In this document: one piece after another, positions 53,597 to 62,764 of the stretch
How positions within the stretch are numbered: position 1 is the stretch's first letter
Layout: the number at the start of each line of letters is the position of its first letter
Assembly: GCF_020164455.1 (NCBI RefSeq)
Contig: NZ_JAIQWW010000007.1
Span: 1-64,000, forward strand
Reading direction: 5' to 3'
Origin: Phyllobacterium chamaecytisi
GTDB lineage: Bacteria > Pseudomonadota > Alphaproteobacteria > Rhizobiales > Rhizobiaceae
DNA length: 64,000 nucleotides
Program-made: the position numbers and the translations under genes
The notes under the pieces: model-generated
What the model saw: only the letters and a program-made list of their open reading frames with translations
Told to the model about the DNA's origin: nothing
Databases searched by the model: none

Positions 53597-54330
53597 CAGG
53601 CATCCAGCTCCGATTGCGCGTAGTGTTGAATGGCCCAACCAAGCGCGGTTCCGAGCACCACCCAGAAGAACAGGTTGGTTGCCAGTGTCGACACGGCAAA
53701 TTCGGAAGCCAATGTCGGCGGTACGCTTGAGGTCAGATCATCGGCTTCAGGCGCACCATAAACGTGCGGAGCCACGATCAGCGCAATGCCCAGCACCTTT
53801 GCCCAGATCTCGTCGCGAAGCACGATGAGATAAACGCCGCCTGCTGTCAGCAGAACTGTAATCAGCCACCATGCCTGCCTCGTGGCAAGGTCGGCGGCCG
53901 GCATCGCCGGCAATTCGGGAGCGAGGCTGAATGCAGGCGCAAGATTGAAAATAAAGAAGCCTGCAAGACCCCAATAAATACCATTTTGCAGCGTGATCCT
54001 GCGACCCAGAAAAAGCGCGGCAGCCCCTGTGATGAGGGCAAAGCCAGCACCGGCAACGAGATTGATCAGCAGCGTATTGCCAAAGCGGCCGAATGGAAGC
54101 GCAGGGCTTGCCTCTTCTTCATGTTCGTGCGGGGCTACGGCAGCGGGTGCAGCCTCAGTCGCCGCCGCTGCAGCGTCATGGCTATGTTCATGACCGCCGG
54201 CGTTTTCATATTCCTCGGCATGCAGAATAAGCGGAACATTCCGCACATACATCGCCGGTGTCAAAAGAATACCGGCAAACAGACCGGCTACGATGGTAGC
54301 CAGAAGATATTTAACTAACATGGAATTCAC
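53596..54330 (-). CDS. cbtA: Cobalt transporter subunit CbtA
   Basis: A 244-residue inner-membrane protein of the CbtA family with about five hydrophobic spans. A His-rich loop, [12 protein letters not shown] and PHEHEEE, follows the first span (about residues 45-75), consistent with metal binding. Together with CbtB it is a predicted B12-regulated cobalt importer. It lies between cbtB and cobP under the cobalamin riboswitch. Confidence 0.92.
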   Translation of the reverse strand: MNSMLVKYLLATIVAGLFAGILLTPAMYVRNVPLILHAEEYENAGGHEHSHDAAAAATEAAPAAVAPHEHEEEASPALPFGRFGNTLLINLVAGAGFALITGAAALFLGRRITLQNGIYWGLAGFFIFNLAPAFSLAPELPAMPAADLATRQAWWLITVLLTAGGVYLIVLRDEIWAKVLGIALIVAPHVYGAPEADDLTSSVPPTLASEFAVSTLATNLFFWVVLGTALGWAIQHYAQSELDA

Positions 54331-54446
54331 TCCCCATCCCTAAAGCGAGACGCCGGGTACCTGAAAAAGGCCCCGGACCAAACAAATTGTAATTTTTCAA
54401 TGCGTAAGAGCAGATAGCTGAACCGTCTATTCAGCTAGTGAAAGGC

Positions 54447-54626
54447 TCAATGGCAGGGAAATCCATATGAATGGCGGGTGTCGTGCGCGGTATCATGCAG
54501 CGTTTCGGAATGCGAAAGACCGACACCGTAAATGATGAACACGCCGAGCATAAGCGAAAACACCGCCGTGGTCAGACGCGATGCGAGCGGGAGAGAAATC
54601 GTAGTCGAAGTACGAGTAGCAGCCAT
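54447..54626 (-). CDS. cbtB: Cobalt transporter subunit CbtB
   Basis: A 59-residue protein with a single membrane span (about residues 17-36, TTAVFSLMLGVFIIYGVGLS) and the C-terminal histidine motif HDTAHDTRHSYGFPCH typical of CbtB. The start at 54626 has GGAGG five bases ahead; a longer frame to 54677 would include leader sequence. It is the first gene after the cobalamin riboswitch and lies 116 bases before cbtA. Confidence 0.92.
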   Translation of the reverse strand: MAATRTSTTISLPLASRLTTAVFSLMLGVFIIYGVGLSHSETLHDTAHDTRHSYGFPCH

Positions 54627-54692
54627 AACAACCTCCGTGCAGGGCCAGAAGGGACAATCCCCTTCGGTTTTGGGCACTATTGCCCTATGACT

Positions 54693-54893
54693 GGCAGGTC
54701 TCCTGGCTCGCGGGTCGTAAGATCAATGCCGCCTTCCCGGTTTCCCAGTGGCTGCCATCAGCTTTCGCTTTTGGCGATGACATTGACCCTCGCCGCTCTA
54801 CAGTCGCGGGGTCGGCTGCGGTTAGGTCGCCCTGATGGGTACGGCCGTCACATTCCCTTTTGATCCCTTGGCCTTTGGCCGATATCGGGAACC
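54693..54893 (-). promoter_or_regulatory. Cobalamin riboswitch
   Basis: On the minus strand the aptamer holds the B12 box AGCCAGGAGACCTGCC (ends at 54693), the core GCCACTGGGAAACCGGGAAG, and GCCGACCCCGCGACTGT upstream. It ends about 67 bases before the cbtB start, in a leader containing the small hairpin GGGCA/TGCCC. It should shut off the cbtB-cbtA-cobPWNO-terB-cobEM unit when adenosylcobalamin is plentiful. Confidence 0.93.
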
Positions 54894-54967
54894 AATCATG
54901 CCGTGACGTTATTCACCAAGCGCCACGAATGTCAAACGAAACTGCAACACCAACCGCTGCTGCCGCG

Positions 54968-56428
54968 TCATCGCTGTGATTTGAGCGCGAGCAGCCGGTC
55001 GATATCAAGCACGTCAGACAGTTGGCCGGCTATGGAATCGAGAGCCTGGTCTACCCCGGCATGATAATCGAGCGCGTCCGCAGCAATACCCATGGATTGT
55101 AAGAATGCCGCCCTGAAACCGTCGTCTACGAATAGCCCGTGCAAATAGCTGCCAAAAACTTTGCCGTCCCTGGAGGTGGCACCATCGGCTGTGCCATTGA
55201 TACGCACTGTTGGCCGCTCGCAGTCCGGTCCCGTTGTTCTACCAAGGTGAATCTCGTAGCCCTTCAATGGCAAATCGAACTGCAGCGAATGTGCCTCTAC
55301 GTTGCGCACCGTCTTTTCCGGTTCCATGACCGTATCGATATCGAGATGACCGAGACCTTCTACTTCCGTGACATTTCCTTCAATTCCATCGGGATCGCGG
55401 ACAGTGCGACCGAGCATTTGATATCCGCCGCAGATGCCAATGATATGACCGCCGCGCCGCCTGTGCATATCGAGATCCCGGTCCCAGCCATTTTCCTTGA
55501 AGCGCAAGAGATCGCCAATCGTGGATTTGGAACCGGGAATGATCACAAGTCCGGCATCCGCAGGCAGCCGTTCGCCACTTCTTACCATGACCACGTCCAC
55601 CAGCGGCTCTGCCATCAGCGGATCGAGATCATCAAAGTTAGCAATCCGGTCGAGGATAGGGACGACAACTTTGAGTGCACGCCCCTCGCCTTTGACCAAT
55701 CGTTCCAGCACGACTGAATCCTCGGCGGGTAACCGCGAAGCGTCCTTCAACCATGGCACGACGCCGAATGACGGCCAGCCGGTAAATTGCGTTATGGATT
55801 TGAGTCCATCATCGAACAACGAAATATCGCCGCGAAACTTGTTTATGATATACCCAATGATCATGTCACGATCTTGCCGCTCCAGAATGGCATGGGTCCC
55901 GACAATCGAGGCGATCACGCCACCCCGGTCAATATCGCCGACGAGCACGACAGGCACTTTGGCACGGGTGGCAAAGCCCATATTGGCGATATCGCCAGCT
56001 CGCAGATTGATTTCCGCAGGCGATCCCGCACCCTCGACTATAACCAGATCCGCACCGTCCCGCACGACATCCCACGACGCCATGACCGCATCGAGCAGCT
56101 GTGACTTGAATTTCTGATAGTCGCGGCCTTTGGCCTGCCCCCAGACCTTGCCTTGCACGATGATCTGACTGCCGGTTTCCGATTGTGGCTTCAGCAGCAC
56201 GGGGTTCATATGCACCGATGAAGGCACACCGCAAGCCAGTGCCTGCAGCCATTGCGCCCGGCCGATCTCACCGCCATCGTCGCTGACCGCTGCATTGTTG
56301 GACATGTTCTGCGGCTTGAAGGGGCGCACCTTCAAGCCGCGATTGCGCGCTAGCCGGCAAAGTCCGGCCACGAGGACCGATTTCCCGACATCAGAGCCAG
56401 TTCCCTGCAACATGATTGCGTGCGTCAT
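54968..56428 (-). CDS. cobQ: Cobyric acid synthase CobQ
   Basis: Glutamine-dependent amidase of 486 residues that amidates four side chains of adenosylcobyrinic acid diamide. The start HAIMLQGTGSDVGKSVLVAGLCRLARNRGL carries the P-loop; KPQNMSNNAAV (about residue 40), VIPGSKSTIGDL (about 310) and the amidotransferase Cys in IIGICGGYQMLG (about 333) complete the pattern. I chose 56428 because the protein then begins as CobQ proteins do. It is convergent to nothing here and ends just upstream of the riboswitch. Confidence 0.95.
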   Translation of the reverse strand: MTHAIMLQGTGSDVGKSVLVAGLCRLARNRGLKVRPFKPQNMSNNAAVSDDGGEIGRAQWLQALACGVPSSVHMNPVLLKPQSETGSQIIVQGKVWGQAKGRDYQKFKSQLLDAVMASWDVVRDGADLVIVEGAGSPAEINLRAGDIANMGFATRAKVPVVLVGDIDRGGVIASIVGTHAILERQDRDMIIGYIINKFRGDISLFDDGLKSITQFTGWPSFGVVPWLKDASRLPAEDSVVLERLVKGEGRALKVVVPILDRIANFDDLDPLMAEPLVDVVMVRSGERLPADAGLVIIPGSKSTIGDLLRFKENGWDRDLDMHRRRGGHIIGICGGYQMLGRTVRDPDGIEGNVTEVEGLGHLDIDTVMEPEKTVRNVEAHSLQFDLPLKGYEIHLGRTTGPDCERPTVRINGTADGATSRDGKVFGSYLHGLFVDDGFRAAFLQSMGIAADALDYHAGVDQALDSIAGQLSDVLDIDRLLALKSQR

Positions 56429-56535
56429 GGGCTTTGAGTAGCGGATATGTCTTTCTCTTCCTAGCCCCACCGAAGACGTTGCGCCACTTGGTGCTTGGGA
56501 TAGAGTGGACGGAACAAGAATACAGGGAGGTTACA

Positions 56536-57702
56536 ATGGACACGCTGGTCGATTCGGCTACCGCTCAGTTCGAGCTGAACGAGGACCAACTGGCAATCCA
56601 GGACATGGCTCGTGCGTTTGCCGCTGATCGTGTGGCGCCCAATGCGCTCGCCTGGGATCGCGACAAGCATTTTCCCGCAGATGTGATTCGTGAAACCGGT
56701 CCGCTTGGAATGGGCGGTATCTACGTGCGCGAAGATGTGGGCGGTTCAGGGCTGAAGCGGCTCGATGCCGTTTTGATTTTCGAAGCCCTATCGGCGGCTT
56801 GCCCTGCATTCTCGGCGTTCATATCCATCCACAATATGGGGACATGGATGATTGATCTCTTTGGCAACGAGGAGCAACGTCTGCGTTTTGTACCGAAATT
56901 GACGTCTATGGAGTGGTTGGCCAGCTATTGCCTGACCGAACCCAATTCTGGTTCCGATGCTGCAGCACTGAAGACGCGCGCGGTGCGTGACGGCGATGAG
57001 TATGTGCTCAACGGTGCCAAGCAGTTTATCTCAGGCGCTGGCGACTCCGACGTTTACGTGACAATGGTACGGACCGGCGAGGACGGGCCGAAAGGCATTT
57101 CAGCGCTTGTAGTTGCGAAAGACGCCCCCGGTCTTTCGTTCGGTGCAAATGAGTTCAAGATGGGGTGGAACGCTCAATCGACAAGGCAGGTCATATTCGA
57201 CAATTGCCGGGTTCCTGTGTCAAACCGTCTTAGCGAGGAAGGCGACGGCTTCAAGATTGCCATGGGTGGTCTTGATGGCGGACGTCTCAATATTGCGGCC
57301 TGCTCTCTCGGCGGTGCGCAGTCGGCGCTGGACAAAGCCGTAACCTACGCCTCCGAGCGTAAGGCCTTTGGCAGGGCGATTAACCAGTTCCAGGCGTTGC
57401 AGTTCAAGCTCGCTGATATGGAGACCGATCTTTCTGCGGCACGAATGCTGCTCTACACGGCTGCATCGAAGCTCGACCGGAAGGCCCATGACGCCTCGAA
57501 ATGGTCAGCCATGGCCAAGCGCTTCGTTACAGATGTGGGCTTCGATGTCGCCAATGACGCGCTGCAGATCCATGGCGGTTACGGTTATCTGCACGACTAT
57601 GGCATCGAGAAGCTCGTTCGTGATCTGCGCGTTCACCAGATACTGGAAGGCACCAACGAAATTATGCGGGTTATCATCGCACGGCATATGACCAGTCACT
57701 GA
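56536..57702 (+). CDS. Acyl-CoA dehydrogenase, probably isobutyryl-CoA dehydrogenase
   Basis: A flavoprotein of 388 residues. Signatures are LASYCLTEPNSGSDAAALKTRA (about residue 135), GRLNIAACSLGGAQSALDKAVTYASERKAFG (about 255) and QIHGGYGYLHDYGIEKLVRDLRVHQILEGTNEIMR near the C-terminus, where the EGTNE Glu is the catalytic base. The direct downstream neighbour mmsB points to valine breakdown, hence isobutyryl-CoA. GGGAGG lies ahead of ATG 56536. Confidence 0.87.
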   Translation: MDTLVDSATAQFELNEDQLAIQDMARAFAADRVAPNALAWDRDKHFPADVIRETGPLGMGGIYVREDVGGSGLKRLDAVLIFEALSAACPAFSAFISIHNMGTWMIDLFGNEEQRLRFVPKLTSMEWLASYCLTEPNSGSDAAALKTRAVRDGDEYVLNGAKQFISGAGDSDVYVTMVRTGEDGPKGISALVVAKDAPGLSFGANEFKMGWNAQSTRQVIFDNCRVPVSNRLSEEGDGFKIAMGGLDGGRLNIAACSLGGAQSALDKAVTYASERKAFGRAINQFQALQFKLADMETDLSAARMLLYTAASKLDRKAHDASKWSAMAKRFVTDVGFDVANDALQIHGGYGYLHDYGIEKLVRDLRVHQILEGTNEIMRVIIARHMTSH

Positions 57703-57727
57703 ACAATTTCATCAGGAGAAAACTGCA

Positions 57728-58618
57728 ATGGCGACTGTCGCTTTTATTGGTCTCGGGCACATGGGCAATCCTATGGCGGCCAATCTTGTCAAAGCGGGAC
57801 AAAAGGTGCTGGGCTTCGATCTACTGCCGGAAAACCTTGAAACAGCCCGAGGTAACGGCGTGGATATTACAGACAGCGCCGAAACAGCGGTCGCTGAAGC
57901 CGATGTCGTCATCACGATGCTTCCTGCAGGCAAACACGTATTGACGGTTTATGAAGCTGTTGCAAAAAAAGCGCGAAAAGGCGCACTTTTCATAGATTCG
58001 TCCACAATAGACGTCCACTCGGCGCGAAATGCTCACGAGATTGCTCAAGCGAATGGGCTGCTTTCGGTCGATGCACCTGTTTCTGGCGGTATTGGCGGCG
58101 CAGCAGCCGGTACGCTGACGTTCATGGTTGGTGGCAGCGCTGAAGCGTTTGCGACAGCTGAACCCATTCTTAAACCCATGGCGGGCCGCATAGTGCATTG
58201 CGGTGAAGCCGGCAACGGACAAGCCGCAAAGATCTGCAACAACATGATCCTCGGTATCTCGATGATCGGCGTCAGCGAGGCTTTCACACTGGCGGAAAAA
58301 CTTGGCCTCTCGCATCAAGCACTATTTGATGTAGCCTCGACTTCGTCCGGGCAATGTTGGTCGCTGACCACATACTGTCCGGTGCCTGGCCCGGTTGCGA
58401 CTTCTCCAGCCAATAATGGCTATAAGCCGGGGTTTGCTGCAGCACTAATGTTGAAGGACTTGAAGCTGTCGCAGGAAGCCGCCGCGAGCGTGGGAGCAGC
58501 GACACCGCTTGGCGCCCATGCCGAAGAGCTCTATGCGACGTTCAATTCAGCTGGCAATGAGGGTTCTGATTTTTCAGGAATTGTAAATTTCTTGCGCGAA
58601 TCCAAACGCAATAACTGA
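57728..58618 (+). CDS. mmsB: 3-hydroxyisobutyrate dehydrogenase MmsB
   Basis: A 296-residue NAD-dependent dehydrogenase of valine catabolism. The start VAFIGLGHMGNPMAANLVKAG holds the Rossmann glycine motif. DAPVSGGIGGAAAGTLTFMVGG (about residue 117) is the substrate-binding signature, and the catalytic Lys lies in GNGQAAKICNNM (about 172). It starts 25 bases after the acyl-CoA dehydrogenase gene with an AGGAG ahead. Confidence 0.93.
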   Translation: MATVAFIGLGHMGNPMAANLVKAGQKVLGFDLLPENLETARGNGVDITDSAETAVAEADVVITMLPAGKHVLTVYEAVAKKARKGALFIDSSTIDVHSARNAHEIAQANGLLSVDAPVSGGIGGAAAGTLTFMVGGSAEAFATAEPILKPMAGRIVHCGEAGNGQAAKICNNMILGISMIGVSEAFTLAEKLGLSHQALFDVASTSSGQCWSLTTYCPVPGPVATSPANNGYKPGFAAALMLKDLKLSQEAAASVGAATPLGAHAEELYATFNSAGNEGSDFSGIVNFLRESKRNN

Positions 58619-58710
58619 AAACACAGAGGCAAACGCCCAGAAAACTTCCAAATTTAGATTTGCTTAAGCTCTCGCTAACCTCGCGGTAACGATGTCCGGT
58701 TAAAACTTTA

Positions 58711-58838
58711 CAGGTAAGCAGACCAAGACCCTGCTTACCTGCTCCGGATCAGGTACTGCGTACCGGAGTTGCTGCTTCTTCGGACTATATCCAGTATAAA
58801 AAGACCGCACTGCCCCACCCGGACAGGGCGGTTTTTTT
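58711..58838 (+). ncRNA. Small RNA candidate downstream of mmsB
   Basis: An 11-bp perfect hairpin, CAGGTAAGCAG (58711-58721) with CTGCTTACCTG (58731-58741), is followed at once by a second hairpin (58742-58768, CTCC/GGAG with GGTAC/GTACC inside). It ends at an intrinsic terminator: ACCGC (58804-58808) with GCGGT (58828-58832) and seven T. It starts about 90 bases after the mmsB stop, so it may be independent or a processed 3' UTR. No RNA family was recognised and the true 5' end is unknown. Confidence 0.55.
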
Positions 58839-58865
58839 CAAATGCTCCGGTTCCGAAACGCAAAG

Positions 58866-58893
58866 AAAAACCGCCGCCTGAAAAGGCAGCGGT
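58866..58893 (-). terminator. Terminator of the 45-codon gene
   Basis: On the minus strand CCGCTGCCT and AGGCGGCGG pair around TTTTC and are followed by TTTTTCTTT. It lies 22 bases past the stop at 58915 and faces the small-RNA terminator at 58804-58838. Confidence 0.75.
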
Positions 58894-58914
58894 CTGCATA
58901 GATCAGCTTGTAAA

Positions 58915-59052
58915 TCAGCCCGCCGAACGCGTCCAGATGAACGACACCGCAGAGGCGATACCGCTCTTAAGATTGCCGGACGGCGCGTTACGCTTTTCGG
59001 TGGCATTCCACGAAATGTGAACACGATTGTTACGGTTAAAAATGTAGAGCAT
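58915..59052 (-). CDS. Small 45-residue protein, unknown function
   Basis: ATG at 59052 opens a 45-codon frame (stop 58915-58917), preceded by GAGG seven bases upstream and followed by a strong terminator, so the arrangement is that of a complete gene. The product starts MLYIFNRNNRVHISWN, is basic, and ends FIWTRSAG, with no membrane span or signal peptide. No family is recognised. It lies alone between mmsB and the betaine transporter, opposite in strand to both. Confidence 0.6.
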   Translation of the reverse strand: MLYIFNRNNRVHISWNATEKRNAPSGNLKSGIASAVSFIWTRSAG

Positions 59053-59349
59053 TCCTGCACCTCGAAGAGAAAACTGTTGTTGCCTTTCAAATGCGCTTCT
59101 TGCCTAAAGTTTGATCAGGGAAATTCGCCATGACGTGTCGCATTTTCTGCATTCGCTCAGGCAAATTTGCATGGCTGGCATGCGAAATTGCTTGCCTGCC
59201 ATACGATTGTACCGTTGGCACCCAAATAATTGCGTGGCGTTAACAGAAGAGCTCGCCGCACAATCACAATCTGGCAAAGCGCGGCGCTTCCAAATGAATT
59301 GATAAAGGAAACTGTCTAAGGCGTTGATCTTTCATCTATTGGTTTGTTA

Positions 59350-59401
59350 CGATGCCGGGATGAACATTGTGCATTGGTTCTCATTCATTGTCCCGGCGTC
59401 G
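59350..59401. promoter_or_regulatory. Inverted repeat upstream of the betaine transporter
   Basis: CGATGCCGGGA (59350-59360) and TCCCGGCGTCG (59391-59401) pair over 11 positions with one G-U. The GCCGGGAT core recurs at about 59461. It lies 165 bases before the proX-like start and may be an operator or a leader structure. Apart from this and the palindrome at 59474, nothing else was seen between 59053 and 59566. Confidence 0.4.
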
Positions 59402-59473
59402 TTATATCGACAGGCCTTGTCGCGATGCACCGCATTTATTCAAAGAAAGCATTGCATTCTGCCGGGATAAGGA

Positions 59474-59485
59474 TGCCAAATGGCA
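59474..59485. promoter_or_regulatory. Short palindrome upstream of proX
   Basis: TGCCAAATGGCA is a perfect 12-base palindrome 81 bases before the proX-like start, in a position suited to a regulator binding site. No regulator gene is adjacent. Confidence 0.3.
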
Positions 59486-59566
59486 CATAAGCGAACAACT
59501 GGGTAGGACAGTACCAAGTTAGAATTCGTATTCGGGTGAACTGTCAAAGAGTGGGAGATAAAGCAC

Positions 59567-60568
59567 ATGAAGAAGCTACTCGCTTCAACTATACTCGCCG
59601 CTGGTCTTTTCGGCTACGCTGGATCGGCATCGGCTGCAGAATGCGGCTCTGTAACAATCGCCAATATGAACTGGCCGTCGGCCGAAGCTTTGGCCAATCT
59701 GGACAAGATTATACTAACAGAAGGTTATGGCTGCGACGCCGAGCTGGTCGCTGGCGACACGGTTCCAACTTTCACGTCGATGTTGGAAAAGGGTCAGCCG
59801 GACATCGCGCCCGAGGGCTGGCTCAACACTGTCCGTGATCTCCTTGAGAAGGCCGTCAAGGAAGACAGACTGGTCCTGGCAGCGCCTGCCATTACTGAAG
59901 GCGGCACTGAAAGCTGGTGGATCCCTAAATATTTTGCCGATGCGCACCCGGATATCAAGACGATTGCGGACGCGATGAAGCATCCGGAATTGTTCCCCGC
60001 ACCGGAAGATCCTAAGAAGGGCGCGGTTTATAATTGCCCGTCGGGTTGGGCTTGCCAGATTACGACCACCAACTTCTACAAGGCCTATGGTGGCGACAAA
60101 AATGGCTTCACGCTTGTTGATACAGGCTCGGCAGCGGGTCTCGATGGCTCGATCGCCAAGGCATACGAGCGCAAAGAGCCTTGGCTCGGATATTATTGGG
60201 GCCCTACCGCAATCCTCGGTAAGTATCCCATGGTCAAGCTCGACAATGGCGTACCATTTGATGAAGCCGAATGGAAACGCTGCACTGTCGTTGCCGATTG
60301 CCCCGATCCAAAGCCGAATGGATGGGCAAAGTCAGATATCTATACGGTTGTCACGAAGAAATTTTCCGATTCTGCTGGCCCCGCCTTCGACTATCTGAAA
60401 AAGCGGCAGCTTTCGACTGTAGAGTTCAACAAGCTGCTAGCCTGGATGGTCGACAACCAGGCTACGGGTGAAGATGGCGCCAAATATTACCTCAAGAACA
60501 ATGAGGCGGTTTGGACAAAGTGGGTCTCGCCGGAAGCCGCGGAGAAGATCAAAGCTGCCGTGCAATAA
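59567..60568 (+). CDS. Betaine-type ABC transporter substrate-binding protein (ProX-like)
   Basis: A periplasmic protein of 333 residues with signal peptide MKKLLASTILAAGLFGYAGS (cleavage near ASAA, about residue 24). It is of the OpuAC family: VTIANMNWPSAEALANLDKIIL near residue 29 and the Trp-rich substrate pocket text EGWLNTV, GGTESWWIPKYF and PWLGYYWGPTA. Such proteins bind quaternary amines (glycine betaine, proline betaine, choline) through aromatic cages. Which one is bound is not evident. It heads a binding protein-permease-ATPase unit. Confidence 0.87.
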   Translation: MKKLLASTILAAGLFGYAGSASAAECGSVTIANMNWPSAEALANLDKIILTEGYGCDAELVAGDTVPTFTSMLEKGQPDIAPEGWLNTVRDLLEKAVKEDRLVLAAPAITEGGTESWWIPKYFADAHPDIKTIADAMKHPELFPAPEDPKKGAVYNCPSGWACQITTTNFYKAYGGDKNGFTLVDTGSAAGLDGSIAKAYERKEPWLGYYWGPTAILGKYPMVKLDNGVPFDEAEWKRCTVVADCPDPKPNGWAKSDIYTVVTKKFSDSAGPAFDYLKKRQLSTVEFNKLLAWMVDNQATGEDGAKYYLKNNEAVWTKWVSPEAAEKIKAAVQ

Positions 60569-60575
60569 TTGTCAG

Positions 60576-60602
60576 ATACGGCGAAGCAAGGCTTCGCCGT
60601 AT
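60576..60602. other. Perfect hairpin after the proX-like gene
   Basis: ATACGGCGAAGC (60576-60587) and GCTTCGCCGTAT (60591-60602) form a 12-bp stem with a 3-base loop, 8 bases after the stop. There is no T run, so it more likely stabilises the upstream mRNA than terminates it. Confidence 0.65.
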
Positions 60603-60693
60603 CCCACTCTTGATAGGTTGAACGCCATCACGTTCAACCGCTTCAGCCATTCAGGAGCTAGCGCTTGGGTGGCTATGGAAGGGGCACCGACAA

Positions 60694-61581
60694 ATGGATT
60701 GGTTTTACTCATTTCCCAATATGAATGACGACACGCTGCGCAACCTGAAAAAGGCGATGGACGAGGGTTTCAAGGCTTTCACCCGTCAGTACGGCGATGT
60801 TATCGAGTCGTTTTTTCAACCCCTGCAGTATTTCCTTATTCAGGCAGAACGTTTTATGACGACGACACCATGGCCGGTCATGATCGTTCTCATTGGCGGC
60901 ATTGCCTGGATTGCTAGCCGCAATTGGAAGATCGTAGGCGGCACTATCCTGACCCTTCTCCTGATCGGCTATTTCGATATGTGGAGCGATGCAATGAAGA
61001 CCATTGCCATGATCTTCGTCGGGACGGTCGTTTCGATCGTCGTCGGTATCCCGATTGGCATTGTGATGGCGCGTTCTGACGGTTTCCAGCGAATGGTCAA
61101 TCCCATTCTTGACGTAATGCAGACAATGCCGAGCTTCGTCTATTTGATTCCAGTCGTAATGTTGCTTGGCATCGGCAAGGTCCCAGGCCTTATCGCCGTT
61201 GTGATCTACGCTATTCCGCCGATGATTCGCCTGACCAATCTTGGTATCAGGCTCGTTGACAAGGACGTCCTGGAGGCAGCTGACGCATTCGGTTCGTCGA
61301 GTTGGCAGCGATTGAGAAACGTCCAGATCCCCCTTGCTCTTCCGACAATTATGGCTGGTATCAACCAGACAATCATGATGGCGCTAGCCATGGTGGTTAT
61401 CGCGTCGATGATCGGTGTCCAGGGTCTTGGACAGCCCGTGCTACGTTCGGTGAACGGCCAGTTCTTCTCGCTTGGACTTTTCAACGGCCTTGCCATCGTT
61501 GGTATAGCCATCATTTTTGACCGCGTTAGTCAGGCCTATGGCAAGCGTCTTCAGAAGCACCAGGAGGTTGTCCATGGCTGA
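60694..61581 (+). CDS. Betaine-type ABC transporter permease (ProW-like)
   Basis: An inner-membrane permease of 295 residues with about six spans. The BPD_transp_1 domain shows FVGTVVSIVVGIPIGIVMARS (about residue 108), LDVMQTMPSFVYLIPVVMLLGIGKVPG (about 138) and the EAA loop VLEAADAFGSSSWQRLRNVQIPLALP (about 190-216), as in ProW/OpuAB. Its end overlaps the ATPase start by 8 bases. Confidence 0.9.
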   Translation: MDWFYSFPNMNDDTLRNLKKAMDEGFKAFTRQYGDVIESFFQPLQYFLIQAERFMTTTPWPVMIVLIGGIAWIASRNWKIVGGTILTLLLIGYFDMWSDAMKTIAMIFVGTVVSIVVGIPIGIVMARSDGFQRMVNPILDVMQTMPSFVYLIPVVMLLGIGKVPGLIAVVIYAIPPMIRLTNLGIRLVDKDVLEAADAFGSSSWQRLRNVQIPLALPTIMAGINQTIMMALAMVVIASMIGVQGLGQPVLRSVNGQFFSLGLFNGLAIVGIAIIFDRVSQAYGKRLQKHQEVVHG

Positions 61582-62647
61582 TCGTTCGGTTCAGGGAGCA
61601 GGCATCAAGATCAAGAATCTCTACAAGATTTTCGGCCAGAGACCGCAGGCCTATGTCGAGGCGGTGAAGAAAGGCATGTCAAAGACCGAACTCAATGAAG
61701 ACCATGGACATGTTCTTGGCTTGCGAGACATCAACATCGATATGCCGGCCGGTTGCATACAAGTGGTCATGGGGCTTTCCGGTTCAGGAAAGTCCACATT
61801 GATCCGCCACATCAATCGTCTGATCGATCCAACGGCCGGTGAAGTGATCATCGATGGCGCCGATGTCTGCAAGATGAATCAGAACGATCTGCGTCAGTTC
61901 CGGCGCCACAAGACGGCGATGGTTTTCCAGAAGTTTGCTTTGCTGCCCCATCGCACAGTGCTGGATAACACCGTCTATGGCCTTGAGATACAGGGCCTGT
62001 CGCGGGAAAAGCAGGAGGAACAGGCCAGGCGCTGGATTGGCCGGGTGGGACTCAAAGGGTTTGAGGATCATTATCCCAACCAGCTATCAGGTGGCATGCA
62101 GCAGCGTGTCGGTCTAGCTCGCGCGCTGACCAATGATGCTCCTATCCTCCTGATGGATGAAGCATTTTCGGCGCTCGACCCGCTTATTCGCATGGACATG
62201 CAATCGGTTCTTCTCGATCTGCAGAAGGAAATCAAGAAAACGGTCGTCTTCATCACCCACGATCTCGATGAGGCTTTGCGGCTGGGCGATCGCATCGCGA
62301 TCCTTCGTGACGGCGAAGTCGTTCAACAGGGAACCGGCCAGGACATCGTTTTGCAGCCTGCGGACGAATATATTTCGAGCTTCGTGAAAGAGGTTAACCG
62401 CGGCCGCGTCATCATGGTCGACACGATTGCCACTCAATCTGGTGCGCCATCGACCACAGGTGGCGTGACTGTCAAAACCGGCACGATCCTTGAAGAAGCT
62501 GCCAAGACAATGACCGACGCCAACCAGCAATACGCTACGGTTATTGATGACAATGGCAAACCGACTGGCGTCATCAGCATGAACAGTTTGATTCAAGCGA
62601 TGGTCACGCCGATTAGCCATCTGACATCGAAAGCTGCGGCGGAATAA
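61574..62647 (+). CDS. Betaine-type ABC transporter ATPase (ProV-like)
   Basis: An ATPase of 357 residues. The N-terminus IKIKNLYKIFGQRPQAYVEAVKKGMSKTEL is the ProV/OpuAA pattern; Walker A is GLSGSGKSTLIRHINRL (about residue 65), signature LSGGMQQR (about 170), and Walker B ILLMDEAFSALDPL (about 190). A C-terminal part (about 290-350) with YATVIDDNGKPTGVIS resembles a CBS regulatory domain. AGGAGG lies 6 bases before the ATG at 61574. Confidence 0.92.
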   Translation: MADRSVQGAGIKIKNLYKIFGQRPQAYVEAVKKGMSKTELNEDHGHVLGLRDINIDMPAGCIQVVMGLSGSGKSTLIRHINRLIDPTAGEVIIDGADVCKMNQNDLRQFRRHKTAMVFQKFALLPHRTVLDNTVYGLEIQGLSREKQEEQARRWIGRVGLKGFEDHYPNQLSGGMQQRVGLARALTNDAPILLMDEAFSALDPLIRMDMQSVLLDLQKEIKKTVVFITHDLDEALRLGDRIAILRDGEVVQQGTGQDIVLQPADEYISSFVKEVNRGRVIMVDTIATQSGAPSTTGGVTVKTGTILEEAAKTMTDANQQYATVIDDNGKPTGVISMNSLIQAMVTPISHLTSKAAAE

Positions 62648-62764
62648 CCAACGCACCAGGTGTCGCTTCCCTTGCGCTCGGCGTCGCTCACGCCGCGCAC
62701 CCTGCGCCCTGCTCTGGCGATAGTGCACCATCGCCTGTGACAGGTGCGAATGAGGGCATGAGCA

